Origin: Magnetospirillum molischianum DSM 120
GTDB lineage: Bacteria > Pseudomonadota > Alphaproteobacteria > Rhodospirillales > Magnetospirillaceae
DNA: 64,000 nucleotides
Assembly (NCBI RefSeq): GCF_000294655.1
Contig: NZ_CAHP01000015.1
Span: 606 to 64,605 of the forward strand
Direction of reading: 5' to 3'
Position 1 is the first letter of the stretch. The number at the start of each line of letters is the position of its first letter. The notes under the pieces were generated by a model. It did not search any database and was not told where the DNA came from. It saw nothing but the letters and a program-made list of their open reading frames with translations. A program made the translations under genes and the position numbers. Below are positions 8,439 through 17,925 of this stretch, piece after piece.

Positions 8439-9596
8439 TCACGAGAACAAACGCAAAACAGCATCCCAGACCGGCAGGGCCACGATGTCGTTCCGAGTCG
8501 CGAAGACCATTAACGCCAATACCAGAAACAACCCGATTCGAAAACCAAATTCTTGTGCCTTTTCTCCCAGAGGGCGGCCAAGGATCGCTTCGAAGGCATA
8601 AAAGAGAAGGTGTCCGCCATCGAGGACTGGGATTGGGAAAAGATTGATTAACCCCAGATTCAGCGACAGAAGGATCGTGTAATAGATAACACTGCTGATC
8701 CCAAGCTGTGCCGCTTCACCCGCGCCCTTGGCGATACGGATCGGCCCACCCAATTCATCTGAATTGCGGGTTCCGCTAATCATCTGACCGATGCCGACAA
8801 AGGTCGAACGAATCATGCTCCCTGTTTCGGCCAGAGACTCGCCCAAAGCCGAGACTGGGCCGTGATGGATGATCCGGGTGCTGGTCGGATCGGCTGCAAC
8901 ACCGAGAACAGGCACCTTCTCCATATCGCCGAACAGGCTCTTGCGGGTGTCGATCCTCGGCTGCGCCTGAATTGTGAAGGTTTCTTCGCCACGCTTAATC
9001 GTCATCGCCAGCGGGCGGTCAATCTCAAGACGAACGACTCTCTGGATGTCCTGGAAGCGCTCGACCGAACGACCGTTGATCGCAAGGATACGATCGCCAG
9101 CTTTCAGCCCCACCTCTTCGGCTGCAGTACCGGGATAGATACCGCCGATCACCGGCTCGGTCACCGGCTGCCCCAAGACCATGAACAACCCGGCCAAGCC
9201 CAAAATGGCGAAAATGAAATTCGCAGCCGGACCGGCAACGACGATCGCAGCACGTTGTCCGACCCGTTTGTGCTGGAACGACCAGGATTTTTCCTCGTCG
9301 CTCATCGGCTGGTCGCTTTGAGTCGCTGACGCTGCGTCAGCATCGCCGTAAAACTTAACGTATCCGCCGAGTGGGATCAGGGCAATCCGCCAGCGCGTCC
9401 CGGTCTTGCTGGTCCGTCCCCACACTTCCGGACCAAAACCGATTGAGAACACCTCGACCTTGACGCCATTGGCGCGGGCGATGAGGAAGTGCCCGAGTTC
9501 GTGGACGAACACAACCACAGTGATGATGACCAAGAAGATCACCACGTAGTACCACACGCCGTGAAGGACGTTGGAGAGCAGAAGAGACAGGTCCAT
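8439..9596 (-). CDS. rseP: RIP metalloprotease RseP (site-2 protease)
   Basis: A 385-residue intramembrane zinc protease that in the family cleaves anti-sigma factors and leftover signal peptides. The zinc motif HELGH sits in the first membrane segment (about residues 32-36). One PDZ domain follows (about 125-205; GLKAGDRILAINGRSVERF), and the second metal region NLFPIPVLDGGHL lies near the C-terminus. With a single PDZ it is shorter than E. coli RseP (450 residues), as is usual in alphaproteobacteria. It lies between dxr and bamA, the standard order. Confidence 0.94.
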   Translation of the reverse strand: MDLSLLLSNVLHGVWYYVVIFLVIITVVVFVHELGHFLIARANGVKVEVFSIGFGPEVWGRTSKTGTRWRIALIPLGGYVKFYGDADAASATQSDQPMSDEEKSWSFQHKRVGQRAAIVVAGPAANFIFAILGLAGLFMVLGQPVTEPVIGGIYPGTAAEEVGLKAGDRILAINGRSVERFQDIQRVVRLEIDRPLAMTIKRGEETFTIQAQPRIDTRKSLFGDMEKVPVLGVAADPTSTRIIHHGPVSALGESLAETGSMIRSTFVGIGQMISGTRNSDELGGPIRIAKGAGEAAQLGISSVIYYTILLSLNLGLINLFPIPVLDGGHLLFYAFEAILGRPLGEKAQEFGFRIGLFLVLALMVFATRNDIVALPVWDAVLRLFS

Positions 9597-9612
9597 GGGA
9601 CTCCGAAACCAG

Positions 9613-10773
9613 CTAAAGGCGCCCGATCACCGACTCGGCAAAGCGCCGCGCCACCTGATCCTGGGCCAGAACGTCGTCGATCGAAAGGAGTTCGCGGTGA
9701 TTGACGCCCTCAATCGTGCGTTCAACCACACGGGCGATGTCAAGGAAACCGATCTTGCGTGCCAGGAAGGCAGCCACGGAAACTTCGTTGGCCGCATTCA
9801 ATACCGCCGCAACCGAGCCTCCGGCGCGCAATGCCTCGCGGGCAAGACGCAGTGACGGGAACAGAGTCTCGTTCGGGGCTTCGAAGATCAAAGTGCCGAT
9901 CGCCGCCAGATCAAGACGCGGCACCGGAGCCGGAATCCGGTTGGGCCAGCCCAACGCATAGGCAATCGGCGTCCGCATATCGGGCGAACCCAACTGCGCC
10001 AGAACGGAACCGTCGGTGTAAGCGACCAGAGAATGAATCACCGATTGCGGATGAACGACAATATCGATCTTCTCTTCAGGCATATTGAAGAGGTGATACG
10101 CTTCGATCAGTTCCAGCCCTTTATTGAACATGCTGGCGGAATCGACCGATATCTTTGCACCCATCGACCAGTTGGGATGGGCAACGGCCTGTTCCGGCGT
10201 AACAGAAGACATGAACTCGCGACTTTTGCCGCGGAATGGCCCACCCGAAGCGGTCAGAATAATCTTCTCGACCTGATCGTGCTGGTTAACGTCCAGTACC
10301 TGGAAAATCGCTGAATGCTCTGAATCGACCGGCAACAGGGTGGCGCCATGGGTCTTGACTTCGGCCATCATCAACTGACCGGCACAGACCAGGACTTCCT
10401 TGTTGGCCAAGCCGACAGTGGCACCCCGACGAATCGCCCGCAGGGTTGGTGCCAAACCGGCCGCGCCCACGATCGAAGCCATGACCCAATCCGCCGGAAG
10501 ATCGGCAGCATCTGCAACGGCAGCGGCACCGGCCGCAACCTCAATGCCGGTACCGGCCAAAGCTTCCTTTAGCGCCGGATAAGCGGATTCGTCGGCGACG
10601 ACAGCCAAACGGGCATTCAGACGTCTTGCCTGGTCCGCAAGGGTATCGACGCGGGAATTAGCCACCAGCGCCTCAACCCGATAGAGGTCGGGGCTGGCCT
10701 CTACCAATTCTACGGTATTACAGCCGATCGAACCGGTCGAGCCGAGAATCGTAATCCCACGCCTTGCGCTCAT
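9613..10773 (-). CDS. dxr: 1-deoxy-D-xylulose 5-phosphate reductoisomerase
   Basis: DXR catalyses the first committed step of the non-mevalonate isoprenoid pathway, reducing and rearranging DXP to MEP with NADPH. The NADPH motif ITILGSTGSIGCNT is at the N-terminus, and the metal/substrate motif PVDSEHSAIFQ and the flexible-loop region ASGGPFR are present. The ATG at 10773 gives 386 residues starting MSARRGITIL, matching family starts. A GTG at 10788 would add five residues. Its product feeds UppS, encoded two genes upstream in the same operon. Confidence 0.95.
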   Translation of the reverse strand: MSARRGITILGSTGSIGCNTVELVEASPDLYRVEALVANSRVDTLADQARRLNARLAVVADESAYPALKEALAGTGIEVAAGAAAVADAADLPADWVMASIVGAAGLAPTLRAIRRGATVGLANKEVLVCAGQLMMAEVKTHGATLLPVDSEHSAIFQVLDVNQHDQVEKIILTASGGPFRGKSREFMSSVTPEQAVAHPNWSMGAKISVDSASMFNKGLELIEAYHLFNMPEEKIDIVVHPQSVIHSLVAYTDGSVLAQLGSPDMRTPIAYALGWPNRIPAPVPRLDLAAIGTLIFEAPNETLFPSLRLAREALRAGGSVAAVLNAANEVSVAAFLARKIGFLDIARVVERTIEGVNHRELLSIDDVLAQDQVARRFAESVIGRL

Positions 10774-10796
10774 AACCCCCCCACTCACTTTTCAAC

Positions 10797-11585
10797 TTAC
10801 TGCCAGATCAAGACCGCTTTGCCGGTAACAAGAGTCAAAGCAGCCACTGTGATCGCCGCAGACAAAAGACCATCGACGCGATCGAGAACCCCGCCATGGC
10901 CCGGAATGATATTGCTTGAATCTTTAACGCCCCACCGCCGCTTGACCCAAGATTCCAAAAGATCGCCCGCTTGGGCCACGACAGCCAGTATTGCGCTCGC
11001 GAAGGCAACCCAGATAACACCGGAAAGCTGCTCCGCAACGGCGACACCGATACCAACCAACGCAGCGCACAGCATGCCGCCCAGTAGACCGGCCCAGGTC
11101 TTTTTCGGGCTGACCCGAGGCATCAATAGCGGACCACCAATCAGACGGCCGAACGCATAGGCACCGATATCGGTTGCCCAAACCACTAGCAAAAGCCACC
11201 AGACCGTTGCCGCACCGTGGTCGGGAGCGCCGCGAAGCCAGACCAACGCCAACGACGGCAGGCCGATATAAAGGGCACCCAGCCCCGACCATGCGCGACG
11301 GCCCGGAACCGGACAAACCAGCAGGACCGATACCAGCACTGCCCCTCCGACGGCGTAAAGAGCCATCTCCGGGGCACTGACTGCCAGCAAGGAGGCCGCG
11401 AAGCACAGGAGTGCGGCAGCCCGTGCGGCATAGCCAAAACCACCGCAGGCAATGCGGTGCCACTCCCAACACATCAATGCTGCCGCAATGGCGACCATTA
11501 AGGCAAAGGGATAACCGCCGTACCAAGCGGCAAGCAGAGCTGGCGGAGCCAAGGCCAGGGCAGACAGGGCACGTGTTTTTAGCAC
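10797..11585 (-). CDS. cdsA: Phosphatidate cytidylyltransferase (CDP-diglyceride synthase)
   Basis: This 262-residue integral membrane enzyme makes CDP-diacylglycerol from phosphatidate and CTP. About eight hydrophobic segments are visible, and the C-terminal CDS signature is present as VKDSSNIIPGHGGVLDRVDG with its conserved Lys-Asp, Pro-Gly-His-Gly-Gly and Asp-Arg-x-Asp. The start is GTG. It lies 9 nt after uppS, as in most proteobacteria. Confidence 0.94.
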   Translation of the reverse strand: MLKTRALSALALAPPALLAAWYGGYPFALMVAIAAALMCWEWHRIACGGFGYAARAAALLCFAASLLAVSAPEMALYAVGGAVLVSVLLVCPVPGRRAWSGLGALYIGLPSLALVWLRGAPDHGAATVWWLLLVVWATDIGAYAFGRLIGGPLLMPRVSPKKTWAGLLGGMLCAALVGIGVAVAEQLSGVIWVAFASAILAVVAQAGDLLESWVKRRWGVKDSSNIIPGHGGVLDRVDGLLSAAITVAALTLVTGKAVLIWQ

Positions 11586-11594
11586 TTGAACGAC

Positions 11595-12326
11595 TTACCT
11601 CGCCCCGCCGAAGCGGCGGTCGCGACGATGGAAGTCGCGCAAGGCGGTTTCCAACTCGGCACGACCGAAATCCGGCCACAGGGTCTCAATGAACACCAAT
11701 TCGGCGTAAGCGCCCTGCCAGAGCAGGAAGTTACTGATCCGTTTCTCGCCGCTGGTGCGGATGATCAGGTCGGGATCGGGGATGCCCGAGGTGAAGAGAT
11801 GAGAGCCGACAACCGTTTCATCAACGATGTCTGGAGAAAGCTCGCCCGAGGCGACAGACCGTGCGACCGAGCGCATCGCCTCGACAATCTCCTGACGGCC
11901 ACCGTAGGAAAGAGCCAGAACCAACGTCAAAGCGACATTCGATTCTGTCCGCGACTCGGCTTCCTCGATCAAACGGACGATATCGGGACCGAGCCGCGAG
12001 CGTTCGCCGATCACTTTGAGGCGGATACCGTTTTTATGCAGATTGGCAATCTCGTTGCGCAGATAAAGACGCAACAACCCCATCAGATCGGCGATTTCGC
12101 TCGCCGGACGTTTCCAGTTCTCGGAAGAAAATCCGTACAACGTCAGATAGGAAACCCCCATCTCCCGCGCAGCCTCAACCGTTCGGCGAACCGATTCGGC
12201 GCCGCGCTTGTGCCCAGCGGTGCGAGGCAAGCCCCGCGAGCGCGCCCAGCGGCCATTGCCGTCCATGATAATGGCGACATGGACAGGAGGCGGAGGCAAC
12301 TCGGCAGCTTGGGGCGAGGATTCCAT
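11595..12326 (-). CDS. uppS: Isoprenyl transferase (undecaprenyl diphosphate synthase)
   Basis: The 243-residue cis-prenyltransferase condenses isopentenyl diphosphates onto FPP to make the C55 carrier lipid for peptidoglycan and LPS. The catalytic N-terminal motif VAIIMDGNGRWARSRGLPR is intact. So are the LTLYGFSSENWKRP segment and the C-terminal DPDLIIRTSGEKRISNFLLW motif. It follows frr by 6 nt and precedes cdsA. Confidence 0.96.
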   Translation of the reverse strand: MESSPQAAELPPPPVHVAIIMDGNGRWARSRGLPRTAGHKRGAESVRRTVEAAREMGVSYLTLYGFSSENWKRPASEIADLMGLLRLYLRNEIANLHKNGIRLKVIGERSRLGPDIVRLIEEAESRTESNVALTLVLALSYGGRQEIVEAMRSVARSVASGELSPDIVDETVVGSHLFTSGIPDPDLIIRTSGEKRISNFLLWQGAYAELVFIETLWPDFGRAELETALRDFHRRDRRFGGAR

Positions 12327-12332
12327 ATCTGA

Positions 12333-12905
12333 TTAGACCTGAATAATCTCTTTTTCCTTGCTCGTCAGTAGGTCGTCTATTTTCTTGATTGTCTCGTCAG
12401 TGACAACCTGGATTTCCTTCTCGTGCTTCTTAATTTCATCTTCAGAGAGATGGCCATCTTTTTCCATCTTCTTCAGTGAGTCCATCCCATCACGACGGAC
12501 GTTGCGAACGGAAATGCGAGCTGCCTCGGCATATTTGCCGGCGACCTTTTGCAATTCCTTGCGACGCTCTTCGTTCAACGGCGGAATCGGCACGCGGATC
12601 AACTGCCCGTCGGCCTGGGGATTAAGACCGAGGCCAGCATTAGCGATCGCCTTCTCAACGGCCTTGACCTGCCCCTTGTCCCACACCTGCACGGTCAGCA
12701 TCCGGGGCTCGGGCACGCCGACGGTCCCACATTGCGACAACGGCATGGTCTGGCCGTAGGCCTCGACCACGACAGGATCAAGCAGATTGGTCGAGGCACG
12801 ACCGGAACGCAGGCCGGAAAAGTCCTTCTTAAGAACCTCGACGGCACTGTCCATGCGCCGAACGATATCCTTCCTGAGATCGCTCCAGGTGGTCGAAACA
12901 GACAC
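12333..12905 (-). CDS. frr: Ribosome recycling factor
   Basis: A 190-residue RRF that, with EF-G, splits post-termination ribosomes. Conserved segments are [17 protein letters not shown] near the N-terminus, [18 protein letters not shown] in the middle and the long C-terminal helix ending in a KKIDDLL segment. It starts with GTG behind a good AAGGGG site 7 nt upstream. It follows pyrH closely (15 nt). Confidence 0.97.
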   Translation of the reverse strand: MSVSTTWSDLRKDIVRRMDSAVEVLKKDFSGLRSGRASTNLLDPVVVEAYGQTMPLSQCGTVGVPEPRMLTVQVWDKGQVKAVEKAIANAGLGLNPQADGQLIRVPIPPLNEERRKELQKVAGKYAEAARISVRNVRRDGMDSLKKMEKDGHLSEDEIKKHEKEIQVVTDETIKKIDDLLTSKEKEIIQV

Positions 12906-12920
12906 GATCGAACCCCTTTT

Positions 12921-13643
12921 CTAATCGTTCGCGATAGTTGTGAAAAGCCCGCAACCCGAAACCACCTGGGCGAAAGCGCCCGGACGGTGCAGGTCGAACA
13001 CGACGATGGGCATCCGGTTCTCGCGACAGAGTGCGATTGCTGAAGTGTCCATCACCGCCAGATCACGGGCCAGAACCTCATTGAAGGTCAGGCGATCATA
13101 ACGAACCGCATCCTTAACCTTCTTTGGGTCGGCGGAATAAACGCCATCAACCTGAGTGGCCTTGAGCAGGGCATCACAGCCCATCTCGACCCCGCGCAGG
13201 GCGGCAGCGGTATCGGTGGTAAAAAATGGATTGCCGGTACCGGCGGCAAATATCACCACCCGCCCCTTTTCCAGGTGGCGGATAGCTCTTCGGCGAATGA
13301 ACGATTCACAGACGGTCGGCATCACGATCGCCGACTGAACCCGTGTTTCAACCCCGTTTTTCTCCAGGGAGTTTTGCAGCGACAGAGCGTTGATCACCGT
13401 CGCCAGCATGCCGACATTATCGGCCGCAGCTCGTTCCATTCCCGTCGAAGCGCCAGAGACGCCGCGAAAGATGTTACCTCCACCGATAACCACGCAGACC
13501 TCGACGCCGAGATCGCGGACCGATCGGATTTCACCTGCGACGCGATCGAGGGTGACGGGATCAAGCCCGTACTCCTTGGCCCCCATCAGGCCTTCGCCGG
13601 AAATTTTGAGAAGAACGCGTCGGTACTGAGCGTTGCTGGCCAT
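12921..13643 (-). CDS. pyrH: Uridylate kinase
   Basis: This hexameric UMP kinase (240 residues) phosphorylates UMP to UDP, the entry point for UTP, CTP and UDP-sugars, including the UDP-GlcNAc used by the lpx genes downstream. Amino-acid-kinase-fold motifs include [23 protein letters not shown], the [19 protein letters not shown] loop and the C-terminal NRMPIVVFD. The 167-nt gap to tsf carries a hairpin and probably a separate promoter for the pyrH-frr part. Confidence 0.97.
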   Translation of the reverse strand: MASNAQYRRVLLKISGEGLMGAKEYGLDPVTLDRVAGEIRSVRDLGVEVCVVIGGGNIFRGVSGASTGMERAAADNVGMLATVINALSLQNSLEKNGVETRVQSAIVMPTVCESFIRRRAIRHLEKGRVVIFAAGTGNPFFTTDTAAALRGVEMGCDALLKATQVDGVYSADPKKVKDAVRYDRLTFNEVLARDLAVMDTSAIALCRENRMPIVVFDLHRPGAFAQVVSGCGLFTTIAND

Positions 13644-13765
13644 AGGCTCCCTTTGGGGCTTGGTGGCTCAAAGGCCGGGAAGCGCGGTCGGCGATTATGC
13701 ATTTAGACCGAGCGGCGGCGATCATACACTATTCCGCCAACCTGTCGCGCCTGTTGTCGCGGACG

Positions 13766-13791
13766 GGACCGCCCCCTATAGAGAGCGGTCC
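13766..13791 (-). terminator. Hairpin downstream of tsf
   Basis: A 7-bp perfect stem (GGACCGC at 13766-13772, GCGGTCC at 13785-13791) lies 20 nt beyond the tsf stop in the tsf-pyrH gap. It may act as a terminator or attenuator for the rpsB-tsf transcript. No T-run follows, so it may be a weak or Rho-assisted site. Confidence 0.4.
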
Positions 13792-13810
13792 TTATGTCCG
13801 AATCTGAGCG

Positions 13811-14737
13811 TCAGCGCCCGAGCTGGGCGGCGACTTCGGCGGCGAAGTCGGTTTGCTCTTTCTCGATACCCTCGCCGAGAGCGAAGCGGGCAAAACCGGC
13901 CAGACGGATCGGTGCGCCGAACTCCTTGCCCTTGACTTCGAGCAGCTTGGAGATCTTGTTCTCCTGGTCGATCACGAAGATCTGCTCGGTCAGGCAGACT
14001 TCTTCGTAGTACTTACGGATCCGGCCTTCGACCATCTTTTCGATGACATTGGCGGGCTTGCCAGACGCCTGAGCCTGTTCGGTCAGAACGCTCCGCTCGC
14101 GATCCAGCGCCGAAGTATCAACCGAGGTCGGGTCAAGGAACTGCGGGTTGGCAGCGGCAACGTGCATCGCCAACTGACGGCCCAGTTCGAGCAGGCGGGT
14201 CTTGTCGCCAGTCGATTCCAGCGCGACCAGACAGCCGATTTTGCCAAGGCCCGGCGCAACGGCAGTATGGACGTAGGATGCGACAACGCCATCGGTCACT
14301 TCGAGGCGCACCGAACGGCGCAACGACATGTTTTCACCAATGGTGGCAATCAGAGCCGTCAGCTGGTCGCCAACGTTCTTATCCGAGCCGGGGAACGCTG
14401 CAACGCGAACCGCATCAATGTCGCCATCCTGGGTCAAGGCCACCTGGGCGACAGCGGACACGAAGCCCTGGAACTGATCGTTGCGGGCGACGAAATCGGT
14501 CTCGGCATTGACTTCGACGACAACACCCTTGGTCCCTTCGGCGGCGACGCCAACCAGACCTTCGGCGGCAACGCGGCCAGCCTTCTTGGCGGCAGCGGCC
14601 AGACCCTTCTTGCGCAGCCAGTCGATGGCAGCCTCAAGGTCGCCGGCGGCTTCATTCAGCGCCTTCTTGCAATCCATCATGCCGGCGCCAGTCTTCTCGC
14701 GGAGCTCCTTGACGAGCGAAGCGGTAATCTCGGCCAT
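13811..14737 (-). CDS. tsf: Translation elongation factor Ts
   Basis: EF-Ts (308 residues) is the guanine-nucleotide exchange factor for EF-Tu. The start at 14737 gives [19 protein letters not shown] with the N-terminal MMDCKKAL motif. The core [13 protein letters not shown] segment and a dimerisation domain follow. A GAGAGGA ribosome site lies 8 nt upstream. The frame stays open upstream to 14974, but that would run into rpsB with non-family sequence, so the shorter start is used. It pairs with rpsB as in nearly all bacteria. Confidence 0.97.
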   Translation of the reverse strand: MAEITASLVKELREKTGAGMMDCKKALNEAAGDLEAAIDWLRKKGLAAAAKKAGRVAAEGLVGVAAEGTKGVVVEVNAETDFVARNDQFQGFVSAVAQVALTQDGDIDAVRVAAFPGSDKNVGDQLTALIATIGENMSLRRSVRLEVTDGVVASYVHTAVAPGLGKIGCLVALESTGDKTRLLELGRQLAMHVAAANPQFLDPTSVDTSALDRERSVLTEQAQASGKPANVIEKMVEGRIRKYYEEVCLTEQIFVIDQENKISKLLEVKGKEFGAPIRLAGFARFALGEGIEKEQTDFAAEVAAQLGR

Positions 14738-14790
14738 GGGGTAATCCTCTCTCGGCGTTTTCTTTCGTGGGGGCTTGGTGAGATCAAACG

Positions 14791-14820
14791 AATGGCGGCG
14801 ACCGCAAGCCGCCGCCATTC
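14791..14820 (-). terminator. Hairpin between rpsB and tsf
   Basis: A 10-bp perfect stem (AATGGCGGCG at 14791-14800, CGCCGCCATT at 14810-14819) with a 9-nt loop lies 19 nt after the rpsB stop, followed on the minus strand by CGTTTGATC. It looks like a partial terminator or attenuator that lowers tsf expression relative to rpsB. Confidence 0.5.
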
Positions 14821-14837
14821 GGACACGACAGAACCGA

Positions 14838-15635
14838 TCAGACCGGCTGAGCGGCGCCCTCGGCGGCGGAAGCCGCCTCGATCTCGGGGATCTGCTCAAC
14901 CGGAGCCTCGGCGCTGGCGCCCAAGTCGCCACCGCCACGGGTGATTTCAGCCTGGATACCGTCCAGAACCGCACCCGACATCAGGTCGCAATAGGTCTGG
15001 ATGGCGCGGATGGCGTCATCGTTACCGGGGATCGGGAAGCTGATGCCTTGCGGATCGCTGTTCGAATCGATCACAGCCACCACCGGGATGCCCAACTTGT
15101 TAGCTTCCTGGACGGCCAGGGCTTCTTTGTTGGTGTCGATGATGAACAGGATGTCGGGCAGACCGCCCATTTCCTTGATACCACCCAAAGCGCGTTCAAG
15201 CTTATCGCGCTCGCGGGTCAGGTTCAGCTGCTCTTTCTTGGTCAGGCCGGACAAGGCACCGGTGCTGAGCTGCTCGTCGAGTTCACGCAGGCGACGGATC
15301 GACTGGGAGATCGTCTTCCAGTTGGTCAGCATGCCGCCGAGCCAGCGATGGTTGACGAAGTACTGACCGCAACGACGGGCGCTCTCGGCGACGATCTCGG
15401 ACGCCTGACGCTTGGTGCCGACGAACAGAACGCGGCCACCGGCTGCGGTCACGTCGCGAACGGCCTGCATGCCGCGATGCAGCATCGGAACCGACTGCTG
15501 GAGATCAATGATATGAATCCCGTTGCGAACCCCGAACAGATACGGGGCCATCTTCGGATTCCAGCGACGGGTGTTGTGACCGAAGTGGACACCAGCCTCG
15601 ACGAGCTGGCGCATGGTGAACGTGGGAAGAGCCAT
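14838..15635 (-). CDS. rpsB: 30S ribosomal protein S2
   Basis: The 265-residue S2 starts [20 protein letters not shown]. It carries the classical S2 motifs [14 protein letters not shown]-like [15 protein letters not shown] and, in the second half, [20 protein letters not shown], plus an alanine/glutamate-rich C-terminal tail. The frame is open upstream to 15788, but the extension is arginine-rich leader sequence and not S2. This is the first gene of the translation/envelope block. Confidence 0.97.
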   Translation of the reverse strand: MALPTFTMRQLVEAGVHFGHNTRRWNPKMAPYLFGVRNGIHIIDLQQSVPMLHRGMQAVRDVTAAGGRVLFVGTKRQASEIVAESARRCGQYFVNHRWLGGMLTNWKTISQSIRRLRELDEQLSTGALSGLTKKEQLNLTRERDKLERALGGIKEMGGLPDILFIIDTNKEALAVQEANKLGIPVVAVIDSNSDPQGISFPIPGNDDAIRAIQTYCDLMSGAVLDGIQAEITRGGGDLGASAEAPVEQIPEIEAASAAEGAAQPV

Positions 15636-15677
15636 CGGAAAGTCCTTTGCTTCTCCGGTTGAACCTCCGCGGGCGTC

Positions 15678-15694
15678 GCCGGGGAACCCCCGGC
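15678..15694 (-). promoter_or_regulatory. GC-rich hairpin in the rpsB leader
   Basis: GCCGGGG (15678-15684) can pair with CCCCGGC (15688-15694) in the transcribed leader 43-59 nt upstream of the rpsB start. S2 autoregulates its own leader in other bacteria. That this hairpin plays such a role here is inference. Confidence 0.3.
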
Positions 15695-15759
15695 ACCGGA
15701 GCGAACGGACGGCATAAGAATGCCGCCGCCGCGAACCCGCGTGCGGATTGATGCGCCGG

Positions 15760-15788
15760 TTGATACCGCCTTGGGCCGTCTTTTGCAA
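15760..15788 (-). promoter_or_regulatory. Candidate housekeeping promoter for rpsB-tsf
   Basis: On the minus strand, TTGCAA (15788-15783) is followed after exactly 17 nt by TATCAA (15765-15760), a fair -35/-10 pair about 125 nt upstream of rpsB. The upstream gene mepA ends at 15831 on the same strand, so a separate promoter is expected here. Confidence 0.35.
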
Positions 15789-15830
15789 GCGGCCTCGCGG
15801 GAAATTCAGGCTACATCGAAAAATAAGGGG

Positions 15831-16658
15831 CTAATCGCGGAGCAGGTCGGTACACGCGGCCGGTAACGGCTTAACCTGACGGTGTGGTTTTTCTCGCGGA
15901 ATATCCAGCGGCTGGGCCAGCCAAGACTCAAGTTCGGCTCCGCACCCGTCGCCCTCGGGGATCGAAGCCTGCGGCTCGCATAAAGCCGACTCGGGCGGAC
16001 AGGCCAAACGAGCGTGAAAATGCTCGTCATGCCCCCACCATGGCCGCAGCTTTACCAGCCACCCTCGCCGCTCCGGCGCAACCGAGCGGCATAAAGCGAG
16101 TTTGATCGCCGGATTGACGAAGATTCGGTCAATGTCGGGTGAGGTCGCTGCCAACTCAAGCAGGCGGGCCTGTGTCGAACTCCAACGGGTGGAATCGATC
16201 CGACCATTGCGCACCATCGACACGGGATGTGGCCGGGCCAGCTCGGCAGGGCTGAGTGGCTGCGAGGGCTGCCGGAACCAGATATCGACATCGAGTCCGT
16301 TCTGGTGGCTGGCGTGACCAAATGGCAACGGGCCGCCTCGGGGTTGGGCCATGTCGCCGATCAGCAAAAGGGGCAGACCTTCGGACTGGACGGTGGCTGC
16401 GAGGGTGCTGACAAAAGCAACAGTCCGAGGATGCCCCCAGGCGCGATTGCGTTCAGGCCGCAGCACCTGATAGCCCTCCCCTGCTAACGGCAAGGTAGCG
16501 GCTCCACGCAGACATCCCGCAGCAGCCGATCCGATCGCCTCGCTGGGGCCGACTGCGGGCTGACGAAGCATGGACCAGGGCGTCCCATCAGCGGCAGCAC
16601 CCGCGCCTCCCCCCAGAACCAAAACGGTTAACAGCAATATTGTCGTGAAGGGACTCAC
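15831..16658 (-). CDS. mepA: MepA-like penicillin-insensitive murein endopeptidase
   Basis: The 275-residue product has a signal peptide (about 1-23; TTILLLTVLVLGGGAGAAA) and an M74/LAS metallopeptidase domain that cleaves peptidoglycan cross-links in the periplasm. Zinc-site motifs are visible: FGHASHQNGLDVDIWF (His and Asp ligands) and WWGHDEHFHARLACP (His-x-His). Six or more cysteines suggest disulfides. The GTG start overlaps the stop of the HD-GYP gene (GTGA), so the two are translationally coupled. Confidence 0.9.
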   Translation of the reverse strand: MSPFTTILLLTVLVLGGGAGAAADGTPWSMLRQPAVGPSEAIGSAAAGCLRGAATLPLAGEGYQVLRPERNRAWGHPRTVAFVSTLAATVQSEGLPLLLIGDMAQPRGGPLPFGHASHQNGLDVDIWFRQPSQPLSPAELARPHPVSMVRNGRIDSTRWSSTQARLLELAATSPDIDRIFVNPAIKLALCRSVAPERRGWLVKLRPWWGHDEHFHARLACPPESALCEPQASIPEGDGCGAELESWLAQPLDIPREKPHRQVKPLPAACTDLLRD

Positions 16659-17791
16659 CCTACCCCCGTTTCGGCAAAGAGAACCTGGATATCGAGGATT
16701 TCCGGCATACTCTTGACCAGAGCGGCGACACAGGCACCATCAAGCTTGTTGTTCGCGACATCGGCGTGCAACGCGGCTATCGCATCGGCATTGTTCCATG
16801 CCGATTTGTAGGGGCGACGCGACGTGAGCGCATCGAACACATCAGCGACGGCAACAATCCGGGCCTCAAGCGGGATATCCGCTCCTTTCAGCCCGCGCGG
16901 ATAACCACTGCCATCTATCTTCTCGTGATGGCAGGCGACGATCTGGCGCAGCATCTGGAGATGAGCCGTAGAGATGAATCCAAAATCGCCCACGGCTAAA
17001 TCGACAATTTCGACGCCACGGATGACATGGCCCTGCATCACGGCGAATTCTTCCGGGGTCAACGGTCCCGGCTTCAGCAAGATGTGGTCAGGCACTGAAA
17101 TCTTGCCGACGTCGTGAACGGGAGCAAACTGGAAAAGATATTCAACGAACTCGTCGCTAAACCCTAGCGGGCCAGCCAGCTTTAATCCGATTGCACGGGA
17201 ATAGCGCGCCATTCGGGCAAGGTGGCAACCCGTCTCGCCGTCACGTACCGCTGAAATTTGCAGTAACACCTTCACCGTCGATTGCATGCTGTGCAGAGCA
17301 TCAAGCTCACGCAACACCATCTGCGCAATCAGGTCGCCATAGGGCTTAAGGCGACGCACCACTTTCGGGGCAAAAAAGCCGGGAACCACACCATTCAAAA
17401 AAAGGAAACCGCGCAGCCCTTCCCGTCCGCTGATCGGCACGGTATAGCTGGAGTAGTATCCGAACGAAACCAACCGCGCCGCATATTCATGCCCAGTGCG
17501 GGCGACCGCCTCCAGATCATTCAGAATTCGGGTGCCGCCCGTCCGGGCAAGTTCGACCAAGCTGGGCAGAGCCGAGAGAGGTGCCGTGGCATGGTCAAGA
17601 GGACTCTCTCCATCACTGGAATGGATAAAGGTTTTTAGCAGATCAGTCCGAGGATCGTAGAGAGCGACAGCAATACGGCCGAGGTGAGCTAGCTCGGCCT
17701 CGCTCCTGATTTCTTCGTGAAGAGCGCCAATCTGAGCGGCCAGCCCCTGATGGAACGGCACAGATCCTTCGGCTTTCGCTAAAGACGTCAC
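16655..17791 (-). CDS. GAF-like/HD-GYP domain protein, probable cyclic-di-GMP phosphodiesterase
   Basis: The N-terminal 170 residues look like a GAF sensor. The C-terminal half is an HD-GYP domain with the metal pair His226-Asp227 in PVHDVGKISVPDHILLKP, a second His in QGHVIRGVEIV, HHEKIDGSGYPRG carrying the GYP signature, and a conserved DVFDALTSRRPYK block. HD-GYP enzymes hydrolyse c-di-GMP. No membrane segment or receiver is seen, so it should be a cytoplasmic sensor. I chose the GTG at 17791 because a GGTGGAG site precedes it. A TTG at 17812 would add seven residues. It is coupled to mepA. Confidence 0.85.
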   Translation of the reverse strand: MTSLAKAEGSVPFHQGLAAQIGALHEEIRSEAELAHLGRIAVALYDPRTDLLKTFIHSSDGESPLDHATAPLSALPSLVELARTGGTRILNDLEAVARTGHEYAARLVSFGYYSSYTVPISGREGLRGFLFLNGVVPGFFAPKVVRRLKPYGDLIAQMVLRELDALHSMQSTVKVLLQISAVRDGETGCHLARMARYSRAIGLKLAGPLGFSDEFVEYLFQFAPVHDVGKISVPDHILLKPGPLTPEEFAVMQGHVIRGVEIVDLAVGDFGFISTAHLQMLRQIVACHHEKIDGSGYPRGLKGADIPLEARIVAVADVFDALTSRRPYKSAWNNADAIAALHADVANNKLDGACVAALVKSMPEILDIQVLFAETGVG

Positions 17792-17878
17792 AATCTCCAC
17801 CCAGAAAAACAAAATGGACGATAAAATTACGCTTAAGATAGCCTATCCATTTTCCCAGGAACATATGTCATCCGGCAC

Positions 17879-17906
17879 GCCCCCTCCATTAATCTATGGA
17901 GGGGGC
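17879..17906 (-). terminator. Strong hairpin after the acyl-CoA synthetase gene
   Basis: An 11-bp perfect stem (GCCCCCTCCAT at 17879-17889, ATGGAGGGGGC at 17896-17906) with a 6-nt loop lies 20 nt downstream of the synthetase stop and upstream of the HD-GYP gene. It is a probable terminator separating the two transcripts, although no T-run follows. Confidence 0.6.
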
Positions 17907-17925
17907 ACGTATAGAGTGAAAACCC

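Noticed and set aside
8395-8464. Longer BamA start
   Set aside because: It overlaps rseP and puts a non-hydrophobic segment before a good signal peptide.
13853-14944. 363-codon plus-strand frame opposite tsf
   Set aside because: Antisense of EF-Ts and the rpsB end; no homology and no ribosome site.
14737-14974. N-terminal extension of EF-Ts
   Set aside because: The segment is antisense-like, Arg-rich and overlaps rpsB; the internal ATG has a ribosome site.
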